Below are positions 47,505-55,041 of a DNA stretch of 64,000 bases, in pieces (positions within the stretch are counted from its first letter, which is position 1; each line of letters opens with the position of its first letter). Under the pieces are notes generated by a model. That model did no database searches. It saw nothing but the letters and a program-made list of their open reading frames with translations, and was not told where the DNA came from. The DNA is from Bifidobacterium pluvialisilvae. Its GTDB lineage: Bacteria; Actinomycetota; Actinomycetes; Actinomycetales; Bifidobacteriaceae. A program made the translations under genes and the position numbers. The stretch spans positions 1-64,000 of the forward strand of contig NZ_JAHBBI010000001.1 of the NCBI RefSeq assembly GCF_019331695.1, written 5' to 3'.

Positions 47505-48080
47505 CTATCTGCGCAGCAGATTGGTGATGGGCTTGTAGACGGCGAACGTCACCACGCCATGAATGGCGAACTTCAGCAGGTTGAACGGCAGCAGAATCGG
47601 CACGATCATGGCCGCCACCTGCGCGACCGTCATATGCGCGTAGATCGGCGTGATCACCAGGTTCCCGCCGATGGCCACGGCCAGCGCGATCACGGCGCCC
47701 AGCAGGATGCCGGCCACGGCGCCCGTGCGCGAACGCCAGCGCTTGTACACCAGCGAGGCCGGCACGCTCAGCGCCAACGCCACGCCGATGGCCATCAGCG
47801 TGCCCCACGGATCGCCGAACAGATGCGGCGCGAAGCCCAGCACGCTGACGATAGCGGCGGCGGACGGGCCGAAGGCGAAGCCGGCGATCAGGCAGACGAT
47901 GCCGGACGGATCGTACTTGAGCCACGGGGCCGCCGGGAAGATCGGCAGTTCGATGAAGCTCGTCACCATGGTCAACGCGACGAACAGCGCGTAGACGGCG
48001 ATGCGTCTGGTGGACCAGCGGCCGGAATCGGCGACGCCGGTGGCATGGGAGGACGATGCGGAAGATGAAGAAATGCTCAT
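47505..48080 (-). CDS. ribU: riboflavin ECF transporter S component
   Basis: A 191-residue membrane protein with about six transmembrane helices. It has the S-component start TRRIAVYALFVALTMVTSFIELPIFPA, KYDPSGIVCLIAGFAFGP, and a C-terminal helix with NLLKFAIHGVV. Substrate assignment to riboflavin rests on this motif set and on the FMN riboswitch directly upstream. It docks on the fused EcfA-EcfA'-EcfT module encoded next. ATG 48080; the GAGGGG ribosome-binding site lies next to the riboswitch 3' end, allowing translational control. Confidence 0.92.
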   Translation of the reverse strand: MSISSSSASSSHATGVADSGRWSTRRIAVYALFVALTMVTSFIELPIFPAAPWLKYDPSGIVCLIAGFAFGPSAAAIVSVLGFAPHLFGDPWGTLMAIGVALALSVPASLVYKRWRSRTGAVAGILLGAVIALAVAIGGNLVITPIYAHMTVAQVAAMIVPILLPFNLLKFAIHGVVTFAVYKPITNLLRR

Positions 48081-48095
48081 GAGAGCCCCTCGTTT

Positions 48096-48227
48096 CTTTC
48101 ATCCGGACTATACCGTTGGCTCCGGAATCCCACCGGATCAGCCGCCTTCGCGGGTCGCGGGCTGTGGCCGGCGCGAATCGCCGTATGCCATCACCGCCAG
48201 TAGGGAATTGCACCCTGCCCTGAAACT
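48096..48227 (-). promoter_or_regulatory. FMN riboswitch (RFN element)
   Basis: On the minus strand the conserved RFN blocks appear in order: GGGCAGGGTGCAATTCCC, GGCGGTGATGGCATACGGCG, CAGCCCGCGACCCGCG, GCTGATCCGGTGGGATTCCG, and GTATAGTCCGGATGAAAG. It ends 16 bases before the ribU ATG, with the ribosome-binding site immediately after. FMN binding should shut off RibU synthesis. The remainder of the 318-base gap (48228-48398) holds the promoters of ribU and of the glycosyltransferase gene. Confidence 0.96.
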
Positions 48228-48385
48228 TGCGTTTTTGACTGTACCACGGCGGATGCCCGCGAACCGCGGGTTTTCGCCGTAGACAACGTCATATCGCTAT
48301 ATGTGGATTGTATGGCCGGTTATTGTCGCGCCCCCTTCCACACATGTTCCATGTGACCTTTTCGCGGTTTTTCGGCGGCAGGTGC

Positions 48386-48391
48386 CACAAT
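48386..48391 (+). promoter_or_regulatory. putative -10 box for the GT2 gene
   Basis: CACAAT lies 7 bases (AGGACGC) before ATG 48399. The AGGA in the gap could instead be a poorly spaced ribosome-binding site, so leaderless status is uncertain. Confidence 0.35.
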
Positions 48392-48398
48392 AGGACGC

Positions 48399-49412
48399 AT
48401 GACTGCGGAGAACAACGTGAAAACCGTAACAAGCAAGCTCGCCATCGTCGTGGTGACGTACAAACGTCAGGAACTGTTGAAGACGCTGTTCGCGTCCTTT
48501 CTCGCATCGACCGTCGCACCATGGCGTATCGTGATCGTGGACAACGAGCATTCCGACAAGACGAAGACGATGGTGGGGGAGTTCTCCGACAAGGTGACCG
48601 CCCAGTGGGGTAAGACCATCGCCGACACCGACGGCAACCTCGACCGTGTGGTCTATGCGCCGCAGACCGGCAATCTCGGCGGTGCCGGCGGGTTCTCTGC
48701 CGGCGTGAAAAAGGCGTATGAGCTCGGTGCGGAATGGTTCTGGGTGATGGACGACGATGTGGCCATCGAACCCGACGGGCTGGAAAAGCTTGCCAAGTGG
48801 ATGCCTGACCATGACGTGATTCAAGGCAGTCGATATGACTACGATGGCGGGCCGTTCTACTGGCAGTACCATTTCATCGTGCCGCTGGGCATCCCCAATC
48901 CCATCGCCCCGGCGGCCTTCGGTCCCGCCGGCTACCGTGTGATGAACACCATGTGCTTCGAAGGCGGGCTGATCCGACGCAACATCGTGGAGAAGATCGG
49001 CTTCCCCGATCCACGGTTCTTCATCTACTGGGACGACACCATGTACGGCTATCTGGCCAGCAAGGTCACCAACCCCATCGTCATCCCCGACCGTGTTATG
49101 CGCCGTACGCGCGAAATCGGCAACTGGGACATCGCCGGACTGCGACAGCTCAACTCCACATCCGACATGAATCGCTACCATATCTTGCGCAACCGTGGAT
49201 ATATGGCCCGCTACTTCATGGCGCACGGTGACTACCGGGGTTTCTGGTTCGGCGTCGGCACCATCGCGACCATCGCCAAGGAGATTATCCGTCTCGTGGC
49301 CGTGGACAGAAAGAACCTCGGCAGTGGTATCAGGCAGATTTTCCGCGGATGGTGGGATTCCCACAAGCTTCTCCACGACCCCGACTGGCAGCCCATGCCT
49401 CCGCTGAAATAA
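48399..49412 (+). CDS. family 2 glycosyltransferase (galactofuranosyl/rhamnosyl-transferase-like)
   Basis: A 337-residue GT-A enzyme. It has the nucleotide-sugar binding start LAIVVVTYKRQELL, NLGGAGGFSAGVKKAYELG and the metal motif WFWVMDDDVAIEP (DxD). FFIYWDDTMYGYLASK carries the acceptor-side Asp pair. The NxGGAGGF block is typical of GlfT-like galactofuranosyl and rhamnosyl transferases. It has no transmembrane helix and would act on the inner face of the membrane. It probably builds a cell-wall polysaccharide or glycolipid. The aminotransferase follows after 19 bases. Confidence 0.87.
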   Translation: MTAENNVKTVTSKLAIVVVTYKRQELLKTLFASFLASTVAPWRIVIVDNEHSDKTKTMVGEFSDKVTAQWGKTIADTDGNLDRVVYAPQTGNLGGAGGFSAGVKKAYELGAEWFWVMDDDVAIEPDGLEKLAKWMPDHDVIQGSRYDYDGGPFYWQYHFIVPLGIPNPIAPAAFGPAGYRVMNTMCFEGGLIRRNIVEKIGFPDPRFFIYWDDTMYGYLASKVTNPIVIPDRVMRRTREIGNWDIAGLRQLNSTSDMNRYHILRNRGYMARYFMAHGDYRGFWFGVGTIATIAKEIIRLVAVDRKNLGSGIRQIFRGWWDSHKLLHDPDWQPMPPLK

Positions 49413-49431
49413 GACGGTACGGTGCAGATGT

Positions 49432-50622
49432 ATGGCTGTGCATTTTTCCTCACGCGTGGATGTGTCCCGGCCGAACGCGATCTCGGCTGCGGAGGCGCGA
49501 TGCCGGCGCGACGGCATCGCATTGGCGAAACTCAACGACTCCAACCCCACCCGGCATGGTCTGGCCCCGGCGTTGGTGCCGGATGTGTACGAGGCGAACC
49601 CACGGGGGCCGCTCGCCGCGCGTCGGGCGCTCGCCGGGTTCCTTGCGGCTGGTGGGGCCGAGGGCGGCGTTACTCGTGCCGTCGACCCGGAGCGGCTGTA
49701 TCTGCTCAGCTCCACGTCGGAGGCGTATTCGTGGCTGATGAAGCTGCTGTGCGATGCCGGCGACGCCGTGCTCGCGCCGAAACCCGGTTATCCGCTCATC
49801 GAATCCATCGCCCGTCTGGAGAACGTGGAGGCCATCGAATACTCGCTGCTGTTCGATGGCTCATGGTTCTTCGACCTGCCGCGCATCGAGGAGATCCTCG
49901 ACTCCGATGAGGGCACGCGCATCCGTGCCATGGTGCTTATCAACCCGAACAATCCGACCGGCTCGTATGTGAAGCCCGGGGAACGGCGTCGGTTGGTGGA
50001 GCTGTGCCGCGAGCACGACGTGGCCATCATCGCCGACGAGGTGTTCTTCGGTTACGATCTGGAGCCGTTTGACGGCAACGCGCGGATCGCGGGGGAGGCG
50101 GGCGCGCTCACGTTCGCGCTCGACGGGTTCTCGAAGATGCTTGCCGCGCCGCACGCCAAGGTCGGATGGATAGAGGTTTCCGGTCCGGAGAACGACGTGG
50201 CCGAGGCCCAGGCCCGACTTGACGTGATCGCCGACGACTTCCTGCCGATGAGCGATATCATCGCCGAGCGCATCCCCGCGCTGCTCGACGCGGCGGCCGG
50301 ACAGACCGCCCGCGTACGTGAGCGCACGCGTGGCAACTTGGCCCGTCTGCATGAGCTGCTTGCCGCCGACCCGTCGGGCGTGACGAGCGTGCTGCGCGCC
50401 GAAGGCGGCTGGAACGTGCTGCTGCGGTTCCCGTCCAGCATCGACGAGACCGAACTGGTGCTGTCGCTGATTCGACGTCATCGGGCCACCGCCCAGCCGG
50501 GGTTCTTCTTCGACATGACCTCCAACGGATATCTGGCCGTATCGCTGCTGCCGGAACCGGCCGTGTTCGAGTCGGGGATGCGTGCCGTGCTCGCCGCCGT
50601 TGGTGAGATGCTCGGCGAATAA
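49432..50622 (+). CDS. PLP-dependent aminotransferase, class I/II
   Basis: A 396-residue fold-type I aminotransferase. The N-terminal LNDSNPTRHGL resembles the class's substrate-side loop. Also visible are LLSSTSEAYSWLMKLLCDAG, PNNPTGSYV (Asn contacting PLP), IIADEVFFGYD (Asp pairing the pyridine N) and FSKMLAAPHAKVGWI with the Schiff-base Lys235. Several relatives are annotated aspartate or alanine aminotransferases; the substrate cannot be told here. Weak ribosome-binding site; likely read through from the glycosyltransferase gene. Confidence 0.87.
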   Translation: MAVHFSSRVDVSRPNAISAAEARCRRDGIALAKLNDSNPTRHGLAPALVPDVYEANPRGPLAARRALAGFLAAGGAEGGVTRAVDPERLYLLSSTSEAYSWLMKLLCDAGDAVLAPKPGYPLIESIARLENVEAIEYSLLFDGSWFFDLPRIEEILDSDEGTRIRAMVLINPNNPTGSYVKPGERRRLVELCREHDVAIIADEVFFGYDLEPFDGNARIAGEAGALTFALDGFSKMLAAPHAKVGWIEVSGPENDVAEAQARLDVIADDFLPMSDIIAERIPALLDAAAGQTARVRERTRGNLARLHELLAADPSGVTSVLRAEGGWNVLLRFPSSIDETELVLSLIRRHRATAQPGFFFDMTSNGYLAVSLLPEPAVFESGMRAVLAAVGEMLGE

Positions 50623-50672
50623 CGGCGTGTCGTATGGTCCAATGCCGTCGTAAACTATATATCGCAGATAGT

Positions 50673-50698
50673 TATCTTATATAAATATCTTATATAAA
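50673..50698. repeat. 13-base perfect tandem repeat upstream of marR
   Basis: TATCTTATATAAA occurs twice with no gap. It is preceded by AACTATATATCGCAGATAGTT, an imperfect dyad (ACTAT ... ATAGT). The patch is far more AT-rich than its surroundings, directly before the MarR-family gene. Probable promoter plus autoregulatory operator. Confidence 0.6.
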
Positions 50699-50724
50699 TA
50701 AATACGTCGTATATGGTGGATGGC

Positions 50725-51171
50725 ATGGATATCAACCTGCTTGACAGGATTCTTCACGCCATGGATGAGGCCGGCTCCGTACGCACGCTGGTCCCCGAAC
50801 TGCCCAAGGGCGTCCGGCCGGTGCATCTGCGCGTGCTCGACGCGCTCAGCCGTTCGCGCGGTGACGACGGATGCGTTCGTGTATCTGACATCGCCGACGC
50901 GCTCGACATGCGCATGCCGAACGTCACCCGGGCCGTGCGTGAGATGACCGGTCTCGGCCTGCTCGAAAAGACGTCCGACCCCGTCGACCGACGCGTGGTG
51001 CTTGTTCGGGCCACGCCGGCGGGGGAGGAATGCGTGCGCCGGTACATCGTCGGCGTGCGCCAGCGCATCGAGACCGAGCTCATGGCAACCGTGAGCGTGG
51101 AGGACATCAACGCCATGATCGCCACCATCGACGCTGTGAAGGCCGCGGTCGTCAAGGCCTGCGGACGCTAG
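50725..51171 (+). CDS. MarR-family transcriptional regulator
   Basis: A 148-residue winged-helix regulator. The recognition-helix region is VSDIADALDMRMPNVTRAVREM, with the wing LGLLEKTSDPVDRRVVLVRATP carrying the family D-x-R-D/R pattern. C-terminal dimerisation helix. ATG 50725 lies 5 bases after GGTGG; an upstream ATG at 50713 would add four residues. It sits 102 bases before an MFS multidrug-type exporter on the same strand, a common regulator-target pair. The tandem repeat upstream is the likely operator. Confidence 0.9.
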   Translation: MDINLLDRILHAMDEAGSVRTLVPELPKGVRPVHLRVLDALSRSRGDDGCVRVSDIADALDMRMPNVTRAVREMTGLGLLEKTSDPVDRRVVLVRATPAGEECVRRYIVGVRQRIETELMATVSVEDINAMIATIDAVKAAVVKACGR

Positions 51172-51273
51172 CCGCTTAGATTCCCCCGGATGGTCGCCGC
51201 GCGTGGACATGTCTCCATGCGTGGGCGCAGCCATGCCCGGGAACGCGGCGAAATCGGAAGGAAAGAACGGATT

Positions 51274-52785
51274 ATGGCCGAAACACGGCATGATGATATG
51301 AGTCGCATGAAAGCCCGTGTGGACGTGAAGCATCCCACGCTGGTGATGCTCGGACTGTACCTGGGCGCGTTCCTGGGGATGCTCAGCGAGACGTCGATGA
51401 ACATCGCACTGCCCAGCCTCATGGAGGCGTTCGGCGTATCCGCCGGCACCGCGCAGTGGCTGGTCGTCGGCTACATGCTCGTGATCGGCGTGGTGCTGCC
51501 GTTCGTGGGCCTCCTGCTGAAGTGGTTCCGCGCCAGGACGCTGCTGGTCGTGGCGTTGGGCGCGTTCCTCGTAGGCTCGCTGATGTCGGGCTTCGCGCCC
51601 ACGTTCGCGCTGCTGCTTGCCGGCCGTATGATTCAGGGCATCTCCACCGGTCTGGTGCTGCCGATGATGTTCTCCGTGCTGCTTGAGGTGTTCCCCAAGA
51701 ACAGGATCGGCGCCGCCATGGGCCTGACCACGCTGATCATCATGTTCGCGCCCGCCGTCGGCCCCACCCTCTCAGGCTTCTTCATCGGCATGCTCAGCTG
51801 GCGTTGGATCTTCCATTTCTTCGCCATCGTGGCCGCCGTGGCCCTGCTGTGCACGTTCGCGTTCATGGTGAACCCGTATGAGATCACGCGCCCGCGCATC
51901 GACGCGTTCAGCTGCGTGACCTCCGTCGTCGGCTTCGGCGGCCTCGTGTTCGGCGTGAGCCTCATCAGCGAGTTCGGCCTCTCCCCGGTGGTTGTGGCCA
52001 TCCTCGTGGTCGGTGTCGTTGCCGTGGCGCTCTACGGCCGCCGCCAGCTGAGGATGGATGTGCCGGTCATCAATCTGCGCGCCTTCGCCATCCCGCAGTT
52101 CACCACCGGCGCCATCGTGGTCATGATGAACTTCGGCATCACCCTGTGCGCCATGTACCTCATGCCGCAGGAGATTCAGGACGGCATGGGCATCCCCGCC
52201 GCCATGGCCGGTCTCGTCATGCTGCCCGGCGGCATCGTCAACGCCCTGGTGTCGCTGCTGTCCGGCCGGCTGTACGACGTCATCGGACCGAAGGTCCTCG
52301 TGCGTTCCGGCCTCGTCGTCTCCGTCATCGGCCTGGGTCTGCTCATGGCCGCCGGCACCACCAGTTCCGTGCCCTACATCATCGCCGCGCACGTGGTGCT
52401 CATGATCGGCGTGCCGCTCACCATGAGCCCCGCCCAGTCCACGGCCCTTGCCGCCCTGCCGCCGCAGCTCGCGACCGACGGAAGCACCATCCTCAACACG
52501 ATGCAGCAGGTGTGGGGCGCCATCGCCACCGCCGTGGCCACCGTGCTGCTCGGCGCCGGCCAGTCCTCCGCCGTGCGTGCGGGTGCCGGTCATGCGCAGG
52601 CGTTCGTCACCGGTTCCCGCTTCGGCTTCGCGTTCGCCGTGGCATTGGCCGTCGTGGGCTTCGTGGCGGCATTGCGCATCACGTCGCTCAGCGGTCTGAC
52701 CCGTGCCGAGAAGGTGCCGGACGTCGAGGTGCGCGACATCAAGCCGGCCGCCAAGCCGGCCGTCGCCCGTGAACGTCGCGTCTGA
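51274..52785 (+). CDS. MFS drug exporter, DHA2 (EmrB/QacA-like) family
   Basis: A 503-residue transporter with 14 predicted transmembrane segments. DHA2 motifs: motif C-like MLSETSMNIALPSLMEAFGV at helix 1, WLVVGYMLVIGVVLPFVGLL, the loop after helix 2 (LKWFRARTLLVVALGAFLVGS), and AGRMIQGISTGLVLPMMFSV. It likely exports toxic amphiphiles such as bile acids or drugs using the proton gradient. Substrate unproven. AAGGAAAG precedes ATG 51274, a little far; ATG 51298 is an alternative. Followed by two terminators. Confidence 0.9.
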   Translation: MAETRHDDMSRMKARVDVKHPTLVMLGLYLGAFLGMLSETSMNIALPSLMEAFGVSAGTAQWLVVGYMLVIGVVLPFVGLLLKWFRARTLLVVALGAFLVGSLMSGFAPTFALLLAGRMIQGISTGLVLPMMFSVLLEVFPKNRIGAAMGLTTLIIMFAPAVGPTLSGFFIGMLSWRWIFHFFAIVAAVALLCTFAFMVNPYEITRPRIDAFSCVTSVVGFGGLVFGVSLISEFGLSPVVVAILVVGVVAVALYGRRQLRMDVPVINLRAFAIPQFTTGAIVVMMNFGITLCAMYLMPQEIQDGMGIPAAMAGLVMLPGGIVNALVSLLSGRLYDVIGPKVLVRSGLVVSVIGLGLLMAAGTTSSVPYIIAAHVVLMIGVPLTMSPAQSTALAALPPQLATDGSTILNTMQQVWGAIATAVATVLLGAGQSSAVRAGAGHAQAFVTGSRFGFAFAVALAVVGFVAALRITSLSGLTRAEKVPDVEVRDIKPAAKPAVARERRV

Positions 52786-52802
52786 TCGTCGGTCGCCGGT
52801 GG

Positions 52803-52828
52803 AACGCAACTGACGAATGTTGCGTTTT
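52803..52828 (+). terminator. first terminator after the MFS exporter
   Basis: AACGCAAC pairs with GTTGCGTT around 8 bases, ending in TTTT, 17 bases after the stop. Confidence 0.7.
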
Positions 52829-52849
52829 GATGTGCGTTTTCTTGCCATG

Positions 52850-52902
52850 GCGCACGACACCGAACATGGAAATTCATTCCTGTTCGCGTGTCGTGCGCTT
52901 TT
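52850..52902 (+). terminator. second, longer terminator
   Basis: GCGCACGACACCGAACA pairs with TGTTCGCGTGTCGTGCGC (one bulge) around a 16-base loop, followed by TTTT. With the first hairpin this forms a tandem terminator. Confidence 0.82.
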
Positions 52903-53120
52903 GTGATGTCTGGTGTCGCTTTGCACCGTTCAAACCGACCGTGGTGAACGTTTTTGTGTGTTCTCGCGTGCTGATTATGTGACCTTTGCGCGCCTCCCGC
53001 ACGTTGCCACTGATTGCATGGCGCGGTGCTTGAAAATTGAACACGGGAAGTGCGACCATGGATTGTGGACGGGGCAAACGGACGCCCCGCCGCACACTGA
53101 ATGTTCCAAAAGGGGACGAT
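52903..53120 (+). other. leader region of fba
   Basis: The 335-base gap from 52786 to 53120 begins with two terminators. The remainder is moderately AT-rich and holds no gene I can support. It should contain the aldolase promoter. A small hairpin (CGGGGC ... GCCCCG, about 53075-53094) lies 30 bases before the ribosome-binding site AAAAGGGGA. Confidence 0.5.
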
Positions 53121-54161
53121 ATGAGCAAGACGAATTCGAACGCCTTTGTGATGACCTCCACGGAAGTCAAGCGGCTGCTTGACGTGGCGCATGACGGGGG
53201 ATACGCCTATCCGGCCATCAACATCAGCAACCTCGACACGGCCATCGCCGCCATGCAGGGGCTCGAACAGGCGAACAGCGCCGGATTCGTGCAGGTGAGC
53301 ATCGGCGCGGCCAAGCAGGCCAGCCCCTCCGGAGACCCGGTCGACGGCTCCATCATCATCGGCCGCCTCATGCGCGATTTGCGCAAGCTCCATCACGTGC
53401 CGATCATGCTGCACACCGACCACTGCCACGCCGACTATGTGGACACCTGGCTCAAGCCGCTGCTCGTCGAGCTCAAGAAGCTCAAGGACGCCGGCGAGGA
53501 GAAGATCTTCGACTCGTTCATGTTCGACGGCTCCCATGACGAGATTCACGACAACGCCGCCACCATCAAGGAACTGCTGCCGCTCGTGCAGGCCGTCGAC
53601 GGCGTGCTCGAGGTCGAGGCCGGCGGCAAGTGGGGCGGCATGGAGGACGGCGTCGCCGACCAGGCCGTCTACTCCACGCCCGAGGACGTGGCCGTGATCC
53701 AGAAGACGTTCGCCGACGCCGGCCTCGACGAGGACGACTACCTGCTCGCCGTCGCCTTCGGCAACGCGCACGGCACCGCCGTCATCCCCGACCTCAAACC
53801 CGAGCTGCTCGCCGAGATCGCCGAGAAGACCGGCGTGCGCAACATGTACGTGTTCCACGGCGGCTCCGGCTCCTCCGACGAGGACGTGCGCGCGGCCGTC
53901 AAGGACGGCGTCGTCAAGATGAACGTCGACACCGACACCCAGTACGAGTTCACCAACGGCATCGACGCGTTCCTCGTGGCCGCCGACGGCAAGCAGCGTT
54001 CGCACCGCGAAGGCAAGAAGTTCTTCGACCCGCGCAAGTGGAACGCGGCGGGCCGCAAGACCATGGCCGCGAAGGTCGCCCAGGTGGCCGAACTGCTCGG
54101 CAGCGCCGGACATGCCGACGCCGTCGGCTACAAGTCGGTGCTCGATCCCGTGGTCGCCTGA
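53121..54161 (+). CDS. fba: class II fructose-bisphosphate (ketose-bisphosphate) aldolase
   Basis: A Zn-dependent aldolase of 346 residues. Zinc site HTDHCHADYVDTWL (first His) and later DSFMFDGSHDEIHDNAATIK with the acidic residues. Also EVEAGGKWGGMEDG, the GNAHGT histidine and the phosphate loop VFHGGSGSSDEDV, plus KMNVDTDTQ. It condenses DHAP with an aldose phosphate: glyceraldehyde 3-phosphate gives FBP, and related enzymes also accept erythrose 4-phosphate to give sedoheptulose 1,7-bisphosphate. AAAAGGGGA precedes the ATG. Bifidobacteria run the phosphoketolase shunt, so the direction and partner sugar are open questions. Followed by a SHB17-like phosphatase and a TIM. Confidence 0.93.
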   Translation: MSKTNSNAFVMTSTEVKRLLDVAHDGGYAYPAINISNLDTAIAAMQGLEQANSAGFVQVSIGAAKQASPSGDPVDGSIIIGRLMRDLRKLHHVPIMLHTDHCHADYVDTWLKPLLVELKKLKDAGEEKIFDSFMFDGSHDEIHDNAATIKELLPLVQAVDGVLEVEAGGKWGGMEDGVADQAVYSTPEDVAVIQKTFADAGLDEDDYLLAVAFGNAHGTAVIPDLKPELLAEIAEKTGVRNMYVFHGGSGSSDEDVRAAVKDGVVKMNVDTDTQYEFTNGIDAFLVAADGKQRSHREGKKFFDPRKWNAAGRKTMAAKVAQVAELLGSAGHADAVGYKSVLDPVVA

Positions 54162-54346
54162 CCCGACGACGACTCATCGCCGCCGAATGATGGCGGTCCC
54201 CATATTCCTCCGTCTTCCCCGGAGAGGATTCCGTGGATGGACGGCGGTGCCGGACGCGACGCGACGCACGTCGCCGGACCGCGCCCGGCACGCAACGGCA
54301 ATGAAGCAACAACCAGTACACAGTGGTACAGAAAGCGCAAAACAGC

Positions 54347-55003
54347 ATGAAACCAGGAAACGTCTATCTTCTTCGTCACGGCCAGACCTACTGGGCCGTA
54401 TCCGGCCAGCACACCGGACGAACGGACGTGCCCTTGACCGAAATCGGCGAACAGCAGGCCAAGGAAGCCGGCGCGCGTGTGCGCGCCGCCCACCCCGGGG
54501 CCTTCTCCAGAATCCTATGCTCGCCGCTCAAGCGCGCCAGCGAGACCGCGCGCCTCGCCGGCTTCGACGCCACGCCCTGCGACGACCTCATGGAATGGGA
54601 CTACGGCCGCGCCGAGGGACGCACCCGCGGCCAGATCGGCGAAGCGCTCGGCCATGCCTGGAACCTCTGGCTCGACGGCCCTCAGGTCGTGCCGGCGTCA
54701 CTCGGCGAGGAACGCGTGGAGACGCTGCCCGACGGCGAGAAGGTGAAGGTGCACCTGACCGACGGCGAGACCCTGGACGAGGCCTTCGCCCGCGCCACCC
54801 GCGTGGTCGAGGGCATTCGCGACGACGTCTACGCCGGCGAGGATGTGCTGCTCGTGGCCCACTCCCACATCCTGCGGCTCGTGGCCATGGCCTGGGTGGG
54901 CCTGCCCCCGGCCGAAGGCCGCAAGTTCGAACTCGGCACGGCCCGCTACGTCGTGCTCGGCGACCACAAGGGGCAGCCCGTCATCGAACACTGGGGCGCG
55001 TGA
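54347..55003 (+). CDS. histidine phosphatase, SHB17 (sedoheptulose bisphosphatase)-like
   Basis: A 218-residue histidine phosphatase: catalytic LLRHGQTYWAVSGQHTGRTD, second Arg ILCSPLKRASETA, acid residue region DLMEWDYGRAEG and second His VLLVAHSHILR. Usually annotated as a phosphoglycerate-mutase-family protein. However, W-x-x-SGQ-x-TG-x-TD-x-PLT, the W-x-YG-x-x-EG-x-T block and WNLWLDG match yeast SHB17, as I recall it, better than cofactor-dependent mutases. It sits between aldolase and TIM genes, so a sugar-bisphosphatase role is reasonable. Start ATG 54347 has no good ribosome-binding site; a GTG lies at 54323. The TIM gene follows after 38 bases. Confidence 0.82.
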   Translation: MKPGNVYLLRHGQTYWAVSGQHTGRTDVPLTEIGEQQAKEAGARVRAAHPGAFSRILCSPLKRASETARLAGFDATPCDDLMEWDYGRAEGRTRGQIGEALGHAWNLWLDGPQVVPASLGEERVETLPDGEKVKVHLTDGETLDEAFARATRVVEGIRDDVYAGEDVLLVAHSHILRLVAMAWVGLPPAEGRKFELGTARYVVLGDHKGQPVIEHWGA

Positions 55004-55041
55004 GCCGCCGGGCAGCGGTGCGACGCAAGTAAGGAACCGTC

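Noticed and set aside
50651..50710. AT-rich tandem repeats before marR as replication iterons
   Set aside because: No dnaA box cluster, dnaA/dnaN or rep gene nearby; promoter/operator use next to a MarR gene is simpler.
54347..55003. Straight call of this gene as phosphoglycerate mutase (gpmA)
   Set aside because: It is shorter than dPGM enzymes (about 250 residues) and has the SGQ-TG-TD and WNLWLDG stretches of SHB17-like phosphatases instead of the mutase-specific loops.
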